Below, in pieces: positions 26,154-35,214 of a DNA stretch of 64,000 bases. Every line of letters begins with the position of its first letter. Position 1 is the first letter of the stretch. Source of the DNA: a bacterium (lineage in GTDB: Bacteria; Hinthialibacterota; Hinthialibacteria; Hinthialibacterales; Hinthialibacteraceae); assembly GCA_016125385.1 (NCBI GenBank), contig WGLV01000025.1, forward strand, positions 1 to 64,000, in the 5' to 3' direction. The position numbers and the translations under genes were made by a program. A model generated the notes under the pieces. That model was not told the origin of the DNA and did no database searches. It was given only the letters and a program-made list of their open reading frames with translations.

Positions 26154-28388
26154 ATGACCAATCAAATGAATCGAATCACTGGCGTGCTGGTCTGGGCGGG
26201 AATCGCGGCCGCTTCAGCTTTTTACGGCTATTCGGGCGCGGCCGACGTTCCGTTTCAACAGGAGTATCGCGAAGAATATCTCAACGCGGCCAAAGGGGCC
26301 AACGACGCGCGAGCCATCGCGCTGGGGCCTGACGGCGCGGTCTGGACCGCTACAGGCGCGGGGCTGTACGTTTTGCGGGACGGCGCCTGGAGCGCGGCGT
26401 CAGGCGTGACCGATGGCCCCGTTTTCGACGTCGCCGTTGATAAACAGGGCGCCGTGTGGGCGGCCGCGTGGGATGGCCTGTACCGCGTCGCGGACGCGGA
26501 CGAAAAGATCGCCGCCGTCGATGGCCCGGTCTCGGTGTTGTGCGTGTTGAGCGAAGGCGTTCTGGCGCTGGGACCCGACGGCGCATGGACGAATGAGAAC
26601 GGCTCATGGCGCAAGGTGAAACGTGAATGGCCGGGCAATCTGCGCGATGCGCTGCAAACGCCGGACGGCGCCGTATGGATCGCGACCGGCGTGGGGCTTT
26701 GCCGCAAAACGCCGCAAGGCGTTCGGCTGTATGCGAGCGAGTTGTACTCCAGCGAGGTGAACGGCCTGGCGCTCGGGCCGGACGGCCGTCTGTGGGCGGG
26801 TGAGTACGGCGCGATCAACGCGATCGAAAACGGCGCCGTAATCAATACGCTGACCGCTGAAGATGGGCTGCCCTGTTTCGACGTGCGCCGCGCGTCGCCG
26901 GGGCCGGATGGGCGCCTGTGGTTCGCCACCGCGCTGGGCGTGGCGCGATACGATCCCGCGTCGCGCGCATGGTCGCTGCGTCACAGCCGCCGCTGGGTTC
27001 CTTCCGATGACGCGCGTGACGTCGCCGTCGCGCCGGATGGAACCGCCTGGATCGCCACCGCCGGCGGCGTCTGCGCCATCCGCCATAAAACCATGACGCT
27101 GGCGCAAAAGGCGGATTATTTTCATGAGATATGCCACGAGCGCCACGTGCGCGCTCCCTGGTTCGTTGAAAAATGCTGGTTCCCCGATCCCGATGACAAA
27201 TCGAATTCGTATGTCCGCGATGACGACAACGACGGCAGCTACACCGCCTATTACATGGTCATGGAGTGTCTTCGCTACGCCGCCACCGGCGACCCGGAAG
27301 CGAAGGAACTCGCCGATAAGGCGTTCGACTCCATCGCGATGCTTCAGCCCATCACCGGGACCAATGGCTTTGTGGCGCGTACCATTATTCCCGCCACTCA
27401 GACCGAAATGGCCGACGCCAACCGGACCTTCACGCCTCAGGAGGCGGTGGAGAGCCGGGTGCGCGATCCGCGATTCAAACCGGTTGAACGGCGCTGGCGT
27501 CCATCCGCGGATGGTAAGTGGCTTTGGAAGGGCGACACCAGTTCCGATGAAATCACCGGTCACATGTTCGGCTATCTGTTTTACTACGACCTCGCCGCCG
27601 ATGAACCCCGCAAGGAGCGCGTTCGCGAGCTGGTGCGCAAGGTGATGGACTACATCATCGAAGGCGGTTACGTGCTGAAAGACATCGACGGCAAGGCCAC
27701 GCGCTGGGGCGTCTGGTCGCCTGAGCGTCTGTTGCACGATCCTGACTGGCGGGTTGAAAGCCCCATCAACGCCTTCGAGATCCTTTCATATCTCAAAGCG
27801 GCGTACCACATCACAGGCGACCGCAAGTATCAGCGCGAATATGAGACGCTGATTGAAAAACACGGCTACCTTGAGCTCGCGCGCCACCCCAAAAATTACG
27901 GGCGATCCGAACGAACTCACATCGATGACGAGTTGATGATGTTCGCCGCGCCCGCGCTGTTGTTGTATGAAGACGACCCTCGTCTGCTCGCCGTATATCG
28001 CGAGGGTCTTGCGTGGGCGTACCGCACCGTCGATAAAGAGATGAATCCCTTTTACAACTTCATGTACGCCCTGATGGGCGGCGAGGCGTACCATCTGGAT
28101 GACAGCCTGTTCTTTCTGCGCGATCAGCCGCTCGACCTCACCCAGTGGCCGGTCGATAACTCCACCCGCGACGACGTAAAACTCGTCCGTGCGCCCATGC
28201 TCGACGCGCTGCAACTCAATCGCATGGTTCCGCCCAGTGAGCGCGGCGTGATGCGGTGGGATAAAAATCCCTGGACGACGATCTCCGGCGACTTCACCGA
28301 TTCTCAGGGGCGGCTCGAAAGCAGCGGCGTATTCTGGTTGTATCCTTATTGGCTGGGACGCTATCTCGAATTGATCGACGCGCCGTAA
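26154..28388 (+). CDS. Exported beta-propeller plus helical-toroid protein
   Basis: The 744-aa protein has an N-terminal hydrophobic signal (ITGVLVWAGIAAASAFYGYSG). Residues ~45-310 are a beta-propeller with a repeating DGAVW/DGRLW strand (GPDGAVWTATGAGLYVL, KQGAVWAAAWDGLYRV, TPDGAVWIATGVGLCRK, GPDGRLWAGEYGAI, GPDGRLWFATALGVARY, APDGTAWIATAGGVCAI), as in sensor-kinase propellers. Residues ~320-744 are a helical region with toroid-like helix pairs (DNDGSYTAYYMVMECLRYAATGDPEAKELADKAF, DDELMMFAAPALLLYED). A kinase-type propeller fused to an enzyme-like helical domain is unusual. Start could be 26154 or 26166. Confidence 0.75.
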   Translation: MTNQMNRITGVLVWAGIAAASAFYGYSGAADVPFQQEYREEYLNAAKGANDARAIALGPDGAVWTATGAGLYVLRDGAWSAASGVTDGPVFDVAVDKQGAVWAAAWDGLYRVADADEKIAAVDGPVSVLCVLSEGVLALGPDGAWTNENGSWRKVKREWPGNLRDALQTPDGAVWIATGVGLCRKTPQGVRLYASELYSSEVNGLALGPDGRLWAGEYGAINAIENGAVINTLTAEDGLPCFDVRRASPGPDGRLWFATALGVARYDPASRAWSLRHSRRWVPSDDARDVAVAPDGTAWIATAGGVCAIRHKTMTLAQKADYFHEICHERHVRAPWFVEKCWFPDPDDKSNSYVRDDDNDGSYTAYYMVMECLRYAATGDPEAKELADKAFDSIAMLQPITGTNGFVARTIIPATQTEMADANRTFTPQEAVESRVRDPRFKPVERRWRPSADGKWLWKGDTSSDEITGHMFGYLFYYDLAADEPRKERVRELVRKVMDYIIEGGYVLKDIDGKATRWGVWSPERLLHDPDWRVESPINAFEILSYLKAAYHITGDRKYQREYETLIEKHGYLELARHPKNYGRSERTHIDDELMMFAAPALLLYEDDPRLLAVYREGLAWAYRTVDKEMNPFYNFMYALMGGEAYHLDDSLFFLRDQPLDLTQWPVDNSTRDDVKLVRAPMLDALQLNRMVPPSERGVMRWDKNPWTTISGDFTDSQGRLESSGVFWLYPYWLGRYLELIDAP

Positions 28389-28465
28389 CGCGGCGCTGGT
28401 TTTTTGGCGTGCGATGCGTTCATTTGTAGAATGGATGAAACAATACGGATTGCATGGAGGAGCGA

Positions 28466-29293
28466 ATGATGGGTATGACGGGATGGATGAAGAAAGGGCT
28501 TGTATTCGGGTTGTTCACGATCGGCGCCGTCTTGAGCGCCCATTCACAGGATTGGGCGCTGCAACGCCTGAACGACTCGCCGCGCCATCATGAATGGGTG
28601 GCTCTCGAGAGCGGCGGGCGAGCGTTGCATGTCTTTGTCACGTACCCTGAAACGGCTGAAAAAGCGCACGCCGTCATCGTGATTCACGAAAACCGGGGCT
28701 TGACCGACTGGGTGCGCTCGCTGGCCGATCGGCTCGCCGAGGCGGGCTACATCGCCGTCGCGCCGGATCTGCTTTCCGGAAAAGGACCGGGCGGAGGTAA
28801 AACCAGCGACTTCGCAAATGATGACGCCGCCCGCAATGCGATCTATGAGCTCGACGGCGCACAGGTTCTCGATGACCTCGACGCGTGCGCCGATTATGCG
28901 AAAAGCCTCGACGCCTGCGACGGGACGATTTCCGTGGCGGGTTTCTGCTGGGGCGGCGGTCAATCGTTCCGGTTCGCCGCTCATCGTTCCGATCTCAAAC
29001 TCGCCTGCGTTTTTTATGGAACGCCGGTGGAAAGCGATGAAGAAGCCGAGTCGATCCAGTGCCCGGTGTATGGCTTTTATGGTGGAAACGACGCCCGCGT
29101 CAACGCGACCATTCCCGCGACGGTTGAACGCATGAAATCGCATGGCAAAACCTACCAGCCGGTCACCTACGAAGGCGCGGGGCACGCCTTTATGCGGCGC
29201 GGCGAAGAACCCGGCGTAACCGACGCGAACAAGGATGCGCGTGACGCCGCGTGGAAACGCTGGCTGGGCCTGTTGAATGACGCGGCGCGGTGA
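28466..29293 (+). CDS. Exported dienelactone hydrolase-family protein
   Basis: The 275-aa alpha/beta-hydrolase has a signal peptide (GLVFGLFTIGAVLSAHSQ). The dienelactone hydrolase triad is present with cysteine as nucleophile: C161 in GFCWGGGQ, D209 in GGNDARV and H240 in GAGHAFMRR. Family members open cyclic esters or other carboxyl esters; being exported, it more likely acts on sugar esters or lactones than on aromatics. GGAGGAG at 28456-28462 points to ATG 28466 or 28469, not the upstream ATG at 28454. It ends 2 nt from the convergent glycosyltransferase gene. Confidence 0.87.
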   Translation: MMGMTGWMKKGLVFGLFTIGAVLSAHSQDWALQRLNDSPRHHEWVALESGGRALHVFVTYPETAEKAHAVIVIHENRGLTDWVRSLADRLAEAGYIAVAPDLLSGKGPGGGKTSDFANDDAARNAIYELDGAQVLDDLDACADYAKSLDACDGTISVAGFCWGGGQSFRFAAHRSDLKLACVFYGTPVESDEEAESIQCPVYGFYGGNDARVNATIPATVERMKSHGKTYQPVTYEGAGHAFMRRGEEPGVTDANKDARDAAWKRWLGLLNDAAR

Positions 29294-29295
29294 GC

Positions 29296-30981
29296 TTATT
29301 CCTTCGCGGCGCGGGTCGGAAAGACCTCGATCGTCGGGCCAGGATGACTTCGCCGCCATAAGCGAGTGACGGGATGATAGGCGTCTTCCGCCGATGCGGC
29401 GTGAGGCGAAGCTTCATCGCCGAATGGATCGAAACGCCTTGACGCCTCGCCTCCACCCGCGAATTCAATTAACGCCGCGCGCCGTTGCGAATAGTTATCC
29501 GTGATCAGGCCGGGAAAAGCGGCGAACGTGCTCAACGCGACGTACCCGACGGGAGGATTCATCTGATCCATCTGATTCAGTTGGGCGGAAGGCAGGCTGT
29601 CGATGATGATCTGTCTCGGATCGGCCGGCACGCCCCACGGCGGGACGCCGGTTTTATAGAACAGCGGCAGGGCGAATTGATCGGACGCGATCAGCAACGG
29701 TTTTCGCGCGTCTTCAAAAAACCACTGCAAGCATAACACCCGCGTGTCGGTTTGATGAAACAGCCAGTTCGCGCGAAAGTCTTTCGTCAGCGGTTCAACC
29801 GCGCAAATCAGCGCCAGCCCCGCCGCGATCCAGGTTGAATATTTTGGCGCGCGCTTCGCCGCCTGGTCGATGCCCAGCGCCGCGAAGAGCGATACCCACG
29901 GCAGATTGGGCAGCGAAAAACGCACGAAATAAAGCGGATGCGTCGCGATCAGGATCGAGTATCCCAGCGGAAACAGAAAAAGCGTCCATATCCGTTTGCG
30001 GGCCATCAACGCCGCGCCGAACAACGCCAGCCCAGCGCCGATCCACCCTTCGCTCCATACGAACGACCGCGCCAGTTGCCAACCCGTCCAGCTCGGGTCC
30101 TGCCCCGGCCAGGGCCGGGACGACGCTTCAGCCAGGCGTTTCATCTCGGAAAAGAACGTGGCGGAGTCAATGATGGGAAACGGACAGATGATGAAGAACA
30201 CGATAACGCCGATGCCCGCCGCCAGCGCGCCGCGGGTGAGGGTTGACGCGAAGCGCGGCTTCTCTTCCGTGGGACGGTGGAGCCATTCGAGCCAGGGCGC
30301 CGCGCACAGCGCCAGCGAGGCCACCGCCGCGTTGTACTTCACCGCCGTGGCCGCGCCCGCCAGCGCCGCCGCGAAATAAAACAGCCGCGGCGACGAGCGC
30401 TCAAGCCCGCGCAGCCCCAGCGCCATCGCCCACGTGGTCAGACACGCCGCCGCCACGTCGTTGGTGGCGAAATGCGCGTCTCGAACGCCGATGAACGAAA
30501 CGGCGGCCAGCGCCGCCGCGATCAGCGAGGCCCGCCGGCCGCCCGCGTTGCGGGTGAGAAAATACACGCCCACGGCGGTCAGCGCCCCCAGAATCGCCGA
30601 AAGCGTTCGCCCGCCGTACACCAGCAGGTAGGGCCGCGCCAGCAACGCGCGGTAAGGGTTCACGATCGGCGTGGCGGGCTGTTGAATCCCCATCCAATCC
30701 GGAATCGTCACGTCCGGCGTGATGTACATCCAGAGCGTGTACCACGCCGCGTTCATATAAGAAAAACCGGGCGGATTGCGGAAATATTTCGGATTCCACA
30801 CGCCGTGGTGTACCTGTCCGCCCGCGTACACGTATTTCCATTCATCGGGATGCAGCCGGAAAGGCAGCCCCCAGTCCGCGCCGTCCCATCGCAAGGCGAA
30901 TGCCAGCGCCGCGATGACCAACAGCGCCAACGCGAGTTTTCTTCGGTGCAGCCAGTCCAGCGGGGCGGGGGTTTCGTTCAA
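29296..30981 (-). CDS. GT39-like membrane glycosyltransferase
   Basis: The 561-aa integral membrane protein is of the dolichyl-phosphate-mannose/ArnT-like (GT-C) type. The catalytic first-loop motif is visible (FRLHPDEWKYVYAGG). Many transmembrane helices follow (LALALLVIAALAFAL, RTLSAILGALTAVGVYFL, RASLIAAALAAVSFI, LAAGIGVIVFFIICPFPII, WIGAGLALFGAALM). A soluble C-terminal tail of ~150 residues follows. It would transfer a sugar from a lipid-linked donor to protein, lipid or polymer on the outer face of the inner membrane. It appears to start with TTG behind a GAGG site. It lies downstream of clpX on the same strand but is separated by a terminator. Confidence 0.86.
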   Translation of the reverse strand: MNETPAPLDWLHRRKLALALLVIAALAFALRWDGADWGLPFRLHPDEWKYVYAGGQVHHGVWNPKYFRNPPGFSYMNAAWYTLWMYITPDVTIPDWMGIQQPATPIVNPYRALLARPYLLVYGGRTLSAILGALTAVGVYFLTRNAGGRRASLIAAALAAVSFIGVRDAHFATNDVAAACLTTWAMALGLRGLERSSPRLFYFAAALAGAATAVKYNAAVASLALCAAPWLEWLHRPTEEKPRFASTLTRGALAAGIGVIVFFIICPFPIIDSATFFSEMKRLAEASSRPWPGQDPSWTGWQLARSFVWSEGWIGAGLALFGAALMARKRIWTLFLFPLGYSILIATHPLYFVRFSLPNLPWVSLFAALGIDQAAKRAPKYSTWIAAGLALICAVEPLTKDFRANWLFHQTDTRVLCLQWFFEDARKPLLIASDQFALPLFYKTGVPPWGVPADPRQIIIDSLPSAQLNQMDQMNPPVGYVALSTFAAFPGLITDNYSQRRAALIEFAGGGEASRRFDPFGDEASPHAASAEDAYHPVTRLWRRSHPGPTIEVFPTRAAKE

Positions 30982-31072
30982 GTCAACCTCGGATCGGGAA
31001 AAATTCGATGCGGGATACGCGTGCGTATTTTAACATGGTTCGCGCGATTCGACGGGGTGGGCGGCGCGGCAT

Positions 31073-31102
31073 AAAAAAGCCCCTTCGCGTGAAGGGGCTT
31101 TT
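31073..31102 (-). terminator. Terminator of the tig-clpP-clpX operon
   Basis: A perfect 12-bp stem (31075-31086 with 31091-31102, AAAAGCCCCTTC and complement) has a GCGT loop. The A-run 31073-31078 gives a T-tract on the minus strand directly after clpX. Confidence 0.88.
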
Positions 31103-31123
31103 GTCGTTTCGTTTTCAAACGGC

Positions 31124-32380
31124 TCAGGCGGTTTCGACCTGATCCTCAAACACGAGCAGGGGTTCCGAACGCTTCTGTACCACCTCTTTGGTGATGACGC
31201 ACTTGGTTACGCCCGACATGGAAGGAATGTTGTACATGATGTCGAGCATGGCTCGTTCGAGAATGGCGCGCAGACCGCGCGCGCCGGTCTTGCGTTCCAT
31301 CGCCTGCCGGGCGATTTCATCGTATGCGTCGTCGGTGAATTCCAGCTCGACGCCTTCGAGCTCGAACAGCTTGTGATACTGCTTGCACACCGCGTTTTTC
31401 GGCGTGGTCAGAATCGACTTGAGCGCGGGCAGGTCGAGTTCTTCCAGCGAGGTGATACAGGCGAATCGGCCCACGAATTCGGGAATCAGGCCGAATTTGA
31501 TCAGGTCTTCGGGTTCGACCCGCGTCAGCACGTCGTCTTCGCCGATCGCCACCGGGCCCGCGTCAGACTGGCCGAAGCCGATGACGCGCTTGCCGATGCG
31601 GCGTTCGATGATTTTATCGAGCCCCACGAAGGCGCCGCCGCAGATGAACAGAATGTCGGAGGTGTTCACCTGGATGAATTCCTGATGAGGGTGTTTGCGT
31701 CCGCCCTGCGGAGGCACGTTGCAGACCGTGCCTTCGATGATCTTGAGCAACGCCTGCTGAACGCCCTCGCCCGATACGTCGCGGGTGATCGAGACGTTTT
31801 GGGTGGTGCGGGCGATCTTGTCGATCTCGTCGATGTAGATGATGCCTTTTTCGGCTTTTTCGACGTGATAGCCCGTCGCCATCAACAGTTTGAGGATGAT
31901 GTTTTCCACGTCTTCGCCGACGTAGCCCGCTTCGGTGAGCGTGGTGGCGTCGACGATGGTGAAGGGGACGTTCAGAATGCGGGCCATCGTCTGGGCGATG
32001 TAGGTCTTGCCCGAGCCGGTGGGGCCGATCATCAGGATGTTGCTTTTCTGCAGTTCGACGTCTTTCGCCACCGTTTCGTGGTAGCGGATGCGTTTCAGGT
32101 GGTTATGAACCGAAACCGCGACGGACTTCTTTGTTTGTTCCTGACCGATGACGTAGGCGTCGATGGCTTCCTTGATTTCCTTCGGTTTCAGGAAATCACG
32201 CATTTCCACTTCGATCTCTTCTTCGAGCACGCTGTTGCACAGGCGAACGCACTCGTCGCAGATGTAAGCGGGTTGCGAGGTGTGTTTTTGCGGGGGACCG
32301 GCGATCAGCTTTTTGACTTCATCCTGGTGCTTCCCGCAAAAGGAACAATACAAAGGTTTATTCTTGCCAGCGTAATCCAT
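31124..32380 (-). CDS. clpX: ATP-dependent Clp protease ATP-binding subunit ClpX
   Basis: The 418-aa AAA+ unfoldase has the standard layout. An N-terminal zinc-binding domain carries C12, C15, C41 and C44. Walker A is GPTGSGKT at 119-126 and Walker B is IYIDEID near 181-187. The pore loop follows GYVGEDVEN (152-160), and an RRIGKR-type region and a C-terminal sensor-2 ([10 protein letters not shown]) follow. It hands substrates to ClpP in the cytoplasm. GAGAGG lies before the ATG. The 96-nt gap from clpP holds a hairpin (GGCCG 32406-32410 with CGGCC 32415-32419) just ahead of the ribosome site. Confidence 0.98.
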   Translation of the reverse strand: MDYAGKNKPLYCSFCGKHQDEVKKLIAGPPQKHTSQPAYICDECVRLCNSVLEEEIEVEMRDFLKPKEIKEAIDAYVIGQEQTKKSVAVSVHNHLKRIRYHETVAKDVELQKSNILMIGPTGSGKTYIAQTMARILNVPFTIVDATTLTEAGYVGEDVENIILKLLMATGYHVEKAEKGIIYIDEIDKIARTTQNVSITRDVSGEGVQQALLKIIEGTVCNVPPQGGRKHPHQEFIQVNTSDILFICGGAFVGLDKIIERRIGKRVIGFGQSDAGPVAIGEDDVLTRVEPEDLIKFGLIPEFVGRFACITSLEELDLPALKSILTTPKNAVCKQYHKLFELEGVELEFTDDAYDEIARQAMERKTGARGLRAILERAMLDIMYNIPSMSGVTKCVITKEVVQKRSEPLLVFEDQVETA

Positions 32381-32476
32381 AAAAAAACCTCTCAGACCGG
32401 GGCGCGGCCGCTCGCGGCCTGACTTTTATCTCGTATGAACGTATCTTACCTGAATTTTCGCCCGAAAGGGGCTTTT

Positions 32477-33118
32477 TTATTCGGATTTTTCACCGTCCGA
32501 TTTGGCGGCGCCATTATCGCCGGCGCCCTTTGATTCTTTCAACGGTTCGAAAATATTGTCGATCAGGCCGTAGTCGAGCGCTTCCTGGGGCGACATGAAA
32601 AAGTCGCGGTCCGAGTCGCGTTCCAGCGTTTCGAGGTCTTTGCCCGAATGGAACGCGATGATCTCGTTCAGCCGCTGCTTGGTTTTCAAAATCTCTCGCG
32701 CGCGGATCTCGATGTCTGAAGCCTGCCCCTGAAAGCCGCCCAGCGGCTGGTGAATCATGATGCGCGCGTTGGGCAGGGCGAACCGCTTGCCGGGCGAGCC
32801 GCCGGTGAGCAGAACGGCCGCCATGCTGGCCGCCAGACCGACGCAGATCGTGGTGACCTGGGGTTTGACGTACTGCATGGTATCGTAAATCGCCAGACCG
32901 GCCGACACCGAACCGCCCGGGCTGTTAATGTAAAGCTGAATGTCCTTGTCCGGGTCTTCCGCCTGGAGAAACAGCATCTGGGCGATGACCAGGTTGGCCA
33001 TGTTGTCTTCGATCGGAGTCCCGATAAAGACGATCCGGTCTTTCAGCAGACGCGAATAAATATCGTACGCGCGTTCGCCCCGGTTCGTCTGTTCAACCAC
33101 CATGGGAACCAGAACCAC
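32477..33118 (-). CDS. clpP: ATP-dependent Clp protease proteolytic subunit ClpP
   Basis: The 213-aa serine protease has the canonical triad S98 (GLAASMAA), H123 (MIHQPLGG) and D172 (DRDFFMSP). It forms the tetradecameric chamber used with ClpX. The start is GTG at 33118, 2 nt after the tig stop. It is favoured over ATG 33103 because AAGGAGG sits 7 nt upstream inside the end of tig, and the extra residues ([10 protein letters not shown]) match the usual N-terminal loop. The C-terminal tail is long and acidic ([16 protein letters not shown]). Confidence 0.97.
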   Translation of the reverse strand: MVLVPMVVEQTNRGERAYDIYSRLLKDRIVFIGTPIEDNMANLVIAQMLFLQAEDPDKDIQLYINSPGGSVSAGLAIYDTMQYVKPQVTTICVGLAASMAAVLLTGGSPGKRFALPNARIMIHQPLGGFQGQASDIEIRAREILKTKQRLNEIIAFHSGKDLETLERDSDRDFFMSPQEALDYGLIDNIFEPLKESKGAGDNGAAKSDGEKSE

Positions 33119-33120
33119 GA

Positions 33121-34488
33121 TTATTCCTCCTTGGCGGCGTCGCTGGCCGCGTCTTCGCTAGCATCGGCTATCTTTTCACGGGCGCTTGACTTTTCCGGCT
33201 TGGCTTCATCGCCGCCGCGCGCCAGTTTTTCAAGTTCGTCGATTACCTTTTCTTCAAGCGCCAGGCGGCGGTAGTAATTTTCCATCCCCTGGTTCTTGAT
33301 CCGCTGCAGATAGGTCGCCGGGTCGGCGTAGGCGCTCTGCGCCATCTGGGCGATGTAGGTTAAATAGTCTTCATCCGACACCGCGAGGTTTTCGACGTCG
33401 GCGATTTTATCGAGAACCAGCGAGAGCCTTACTTCTTTCTCCGCCGTTTCCTCGTTACGCGTGAGCAGACCTTCATCCTGTTGCGCGGCGCTTTCCAGCG
33501 ACTGGCCGTAACGCTTGAACTCGGCGTCCTGCATGGCGTTGATCAGGTTATACCGGCCGCGGACCATGCTGGGCGGAACCGGAAACTGATTCCGGTTGAC
33601 CAGCTCGTCGCGAATCGCCTGGCGGAGCTGGTCGCGGGCATGCTGTTCCATGTTGGCTTCGAGGTCTTCGCGGATGCGGTTTTTCAGGTCGGCGAGCGAT
33701 TCAAAATCGCCCATGTCCCTGGCGAACTCATCGTCCAGTTCGGGCAGGCGGCGTTCCTGAACGCGCTTGATTTTGACGTTGAACTCCGCCGCCTTGCCGC
33801 GCATGGATTCCGTGGGGTATTCATCGGGCAGGGTGAGCGTGAAGGTCTTTTCCTCTTCCAGATTCATGCCCTTCAACTGATCTTCAAAGCCGGGGATATA
33901 GCGGTTGGAGCCAACCTGGATGGGAATTTCGTCGTGCGTCGCTTCACGGAACGGTTCGCCGTCGATGGTGGCCTGACAACTGATGGTGACGTAATCCTGA
34001 TCCTGAACCGGGCGGTCTTCGACGGCGGCGTAGGCGGCGTTGTTGTCGCGCAGCCGGTCGAGGGTCTGCACGACATCTTTTTCAGACACTTCGCTTTGGG
34101 GCGGTTCGGGGCGGATATCTTTGTATTCCGCCAGTTCAAAGGGCGGAACGTATTCGAACTTGGCTTCAAAGACGATGGGTTCGTCGTCTTTGAGATCGCC
34201 GACGTCTGAGATTTCGGGCTGGTTGACCGGTTTGACGTCGAGCTCATCCACCGCGTTCTGAAACGCCGATTCCACCGCCTTGGCCATGGCCTCCTGGCGC
34301 AGGTGCTTGCCAAAGCGCATCTGGACGATTTTACGCGGCGCCTTGCCCCGGCGGAAACCGGGCACGGAGGCGTGCGTCATGAATTCTTTGAAAACGGTCT
34401 CCAGTTCCGAATTCACGTCGTCTTGAGGCACTTCAATTTTCAGCGACTTGATACAGGTTCCAGTGTCTTGTTGTTCCAGGATCTTCAA
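33121..34488 (-). CDS. tig: Trigger factor (ribosome-associated chaperone)
   Basis: The 455-aa ribosome-bound peptidyl-prolyl isomerase/chaperone has the three expected regions: the ribosome-binding N-domain ([29 protein letters not shown], containing the GFRxGKxP signature), an FKBP-like PPIase domain ([12 protein letters not shown]... LPDEYP), and a helical C-domain ending in a charged tail. The start appears to be TTG at 34488, with GAGGAAAA upstream. It heads the tig-clpP-clpX unit. A terminator-like hairpin lies in its leader. Confidence 0.95.
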   Translation of the reverse strand: MKILEQQDTGTCIKSLKIEVPQDDVNSELETVFKEFMTHASVPGFRRGKAPRKIVQMRFGKHLRQEAMAKAVESAFQNAVDELDVKPVNQPEISDVGDLKDDEPIVFEAKFEYVPPFELAEYKDIRPEPPQSEVSEKDVVQTLDRLRDNNAAYAAVEDRPVQDQDYVTISCQATIDGEPFREATHDEIPIQVGSNRYIPGFEDQLKGMNLEEEKTFTLTLPDEYPTESMRGKAAEFNVKIKRVQERRLPELDDEFARDMGDFESLADLKNRIREDLEANMEQHARDQLRQAIRDELVNRNQFPVPPSMVRGRYNLINAMQDAEFKRYGQSLESAAQQDEGLLTRNEETAEKEVRLSLVLDKIADVENLAVSDEDYLTYIAQMAQSAYADPATYLQRIKNQGMENYYRRLALEEKVIDELEKLARGGDEAKPEKSSAREKIADASEDAASDAAKEE

Positions 34489-34524
34489 GGCTTTTCCTCG
34501 GCTTTACCTGATATTGGTGTAATG

Positions 34525-34559
34525 AAAAAACGGCGACGGCTGACTGAGCGGCCGCCGCG
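34525..34559 (-). promoter_or_regulatory. Terminator-like hairpin in the tig leader
   Basis: On the minus strand, an imperfect GC-rich stem (34531-34540 with about 34551-34558) is followed by six T (34530-34525), about 37 nt before the tig start. Its position upstream of tig suggests attenuation, or blocking of antisense transcripts. Confidence 0.4.
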
Positions 34560-34570
34560 AATACGAATCT

Positions 34571-34600
34571 ATATTATGACCCCGGAAACAATTTACGTAA
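34571..34600 (-). promoter_or_regulatory. Possible tig promoter
   Basis: On the minus strand, TTACGT (34600-34595), an 18-nt spacer and TAATAT (34576-34571) could serve as -35 and -10. The match to consensus is weak. Confidence 0.3.
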
Positions 34601-34656
34601 GTGTCAGCGAAGCCGCCTTTCGGCGGCGAAATCGGGCGATGTCTGTCACCTGTTTC

Positions 34657-34684
34657 TGAATGTTCAGTATTGACTGAACATTCA
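34657..34684. promoter_or_regulatory. Perfect 12+4+12 palindromic operator
   Basis: TGAATGTTCAGT (34657-34668) and ACTGAACATTCA (34673-34684) are perfect inverted repeats around ATTG. A TTGACT -35 element (34670-34675) lies within it and TGAAAT (34693-34698) is 17 nt on. The site lies 56 nt before the regulator gene, so autorepression by promoter occlusion is likely. Confidence 0.7.
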
Positions 34685-34740
34685 GAACGTGATGAAATGT
34701 CATTATCCTGATCGTGGCTATGAAAGCGTAACAGTAGATT

Positions 34741-35214
34741 ATGAATGATCCCAACCAGCCAATCATGCGCTGGGTCGACGAATTCGGCCTCTACTTTGAA
34801 GAATCGGGTCTGCCCCGAACGGCGGGACGGATTCTGGGTTGGCTGCTGGTGGCGAACCCACCCGAGCAGTCGGCGTCCGACCTGACCGAGGCGCTAAAGG
34901 TCAGCAAGAGCAATATCAGCGCGTCGGCGCGCATGCTGCAACAATTCGGCCTGATCGAACGCGTAAGCCGCCCCGGCGACCGCAAGGACTACTACCGCAT
35001 GCGGTCCGACGTATGGGCCAACGCATTTCTGAACAAAGTGGGACAATTTACCCGCATGCGTTCGCTGGCCGATCGTGGTTTGAAACTGCTCGACGCCGCC
35101 CCGGACGAAGACAAGGCCCGGCTTAACGAGTTCCGCGAATTTTACGCCTTTTTTGAAAAGGAAGTGCCCAAACTCATTGAGATGTGGATTCGCCGGAACG
35201 AGGGGCAATCATGA
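34741..35214 (+). CDS. GbsR/MarR-type transcriptional regulator
   Basis: The 157-aa winged-helix protein resembles the GbsR branch of the MarR superfamily: WVDEFGLYFEESGLPRTAGRILGWLL at the N-terminus, a recognition region DLTEALKVSKSNISASARMLQQFGLIERVSRPGDRKDYYRM, and a helical dimerisation tail. It most likely represses its own operon through the perfect palindrome 56 nt upstream. Its stop overlaps the start of the ABC ATPase gene (ATGA), so regulator and transporter are co-expressed. The inducing ligand is unknown; exporters under such regulators often handle toxic small molecules. Confidence 0.87.
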   Translation: MNDPNQPIMRWVDEFGLYFEESGLPRTAGRILGWLLVANPPEQSASDLTEALKVSKSNISASARMLQQFGLIERVSRPGDRKDYYRMRSDVWANAFLNKVGQFTRMRSLADRGLKLLDAAPDEDKARLNEFREFYAFFEKEVPKLIEMWIRRNEGQS

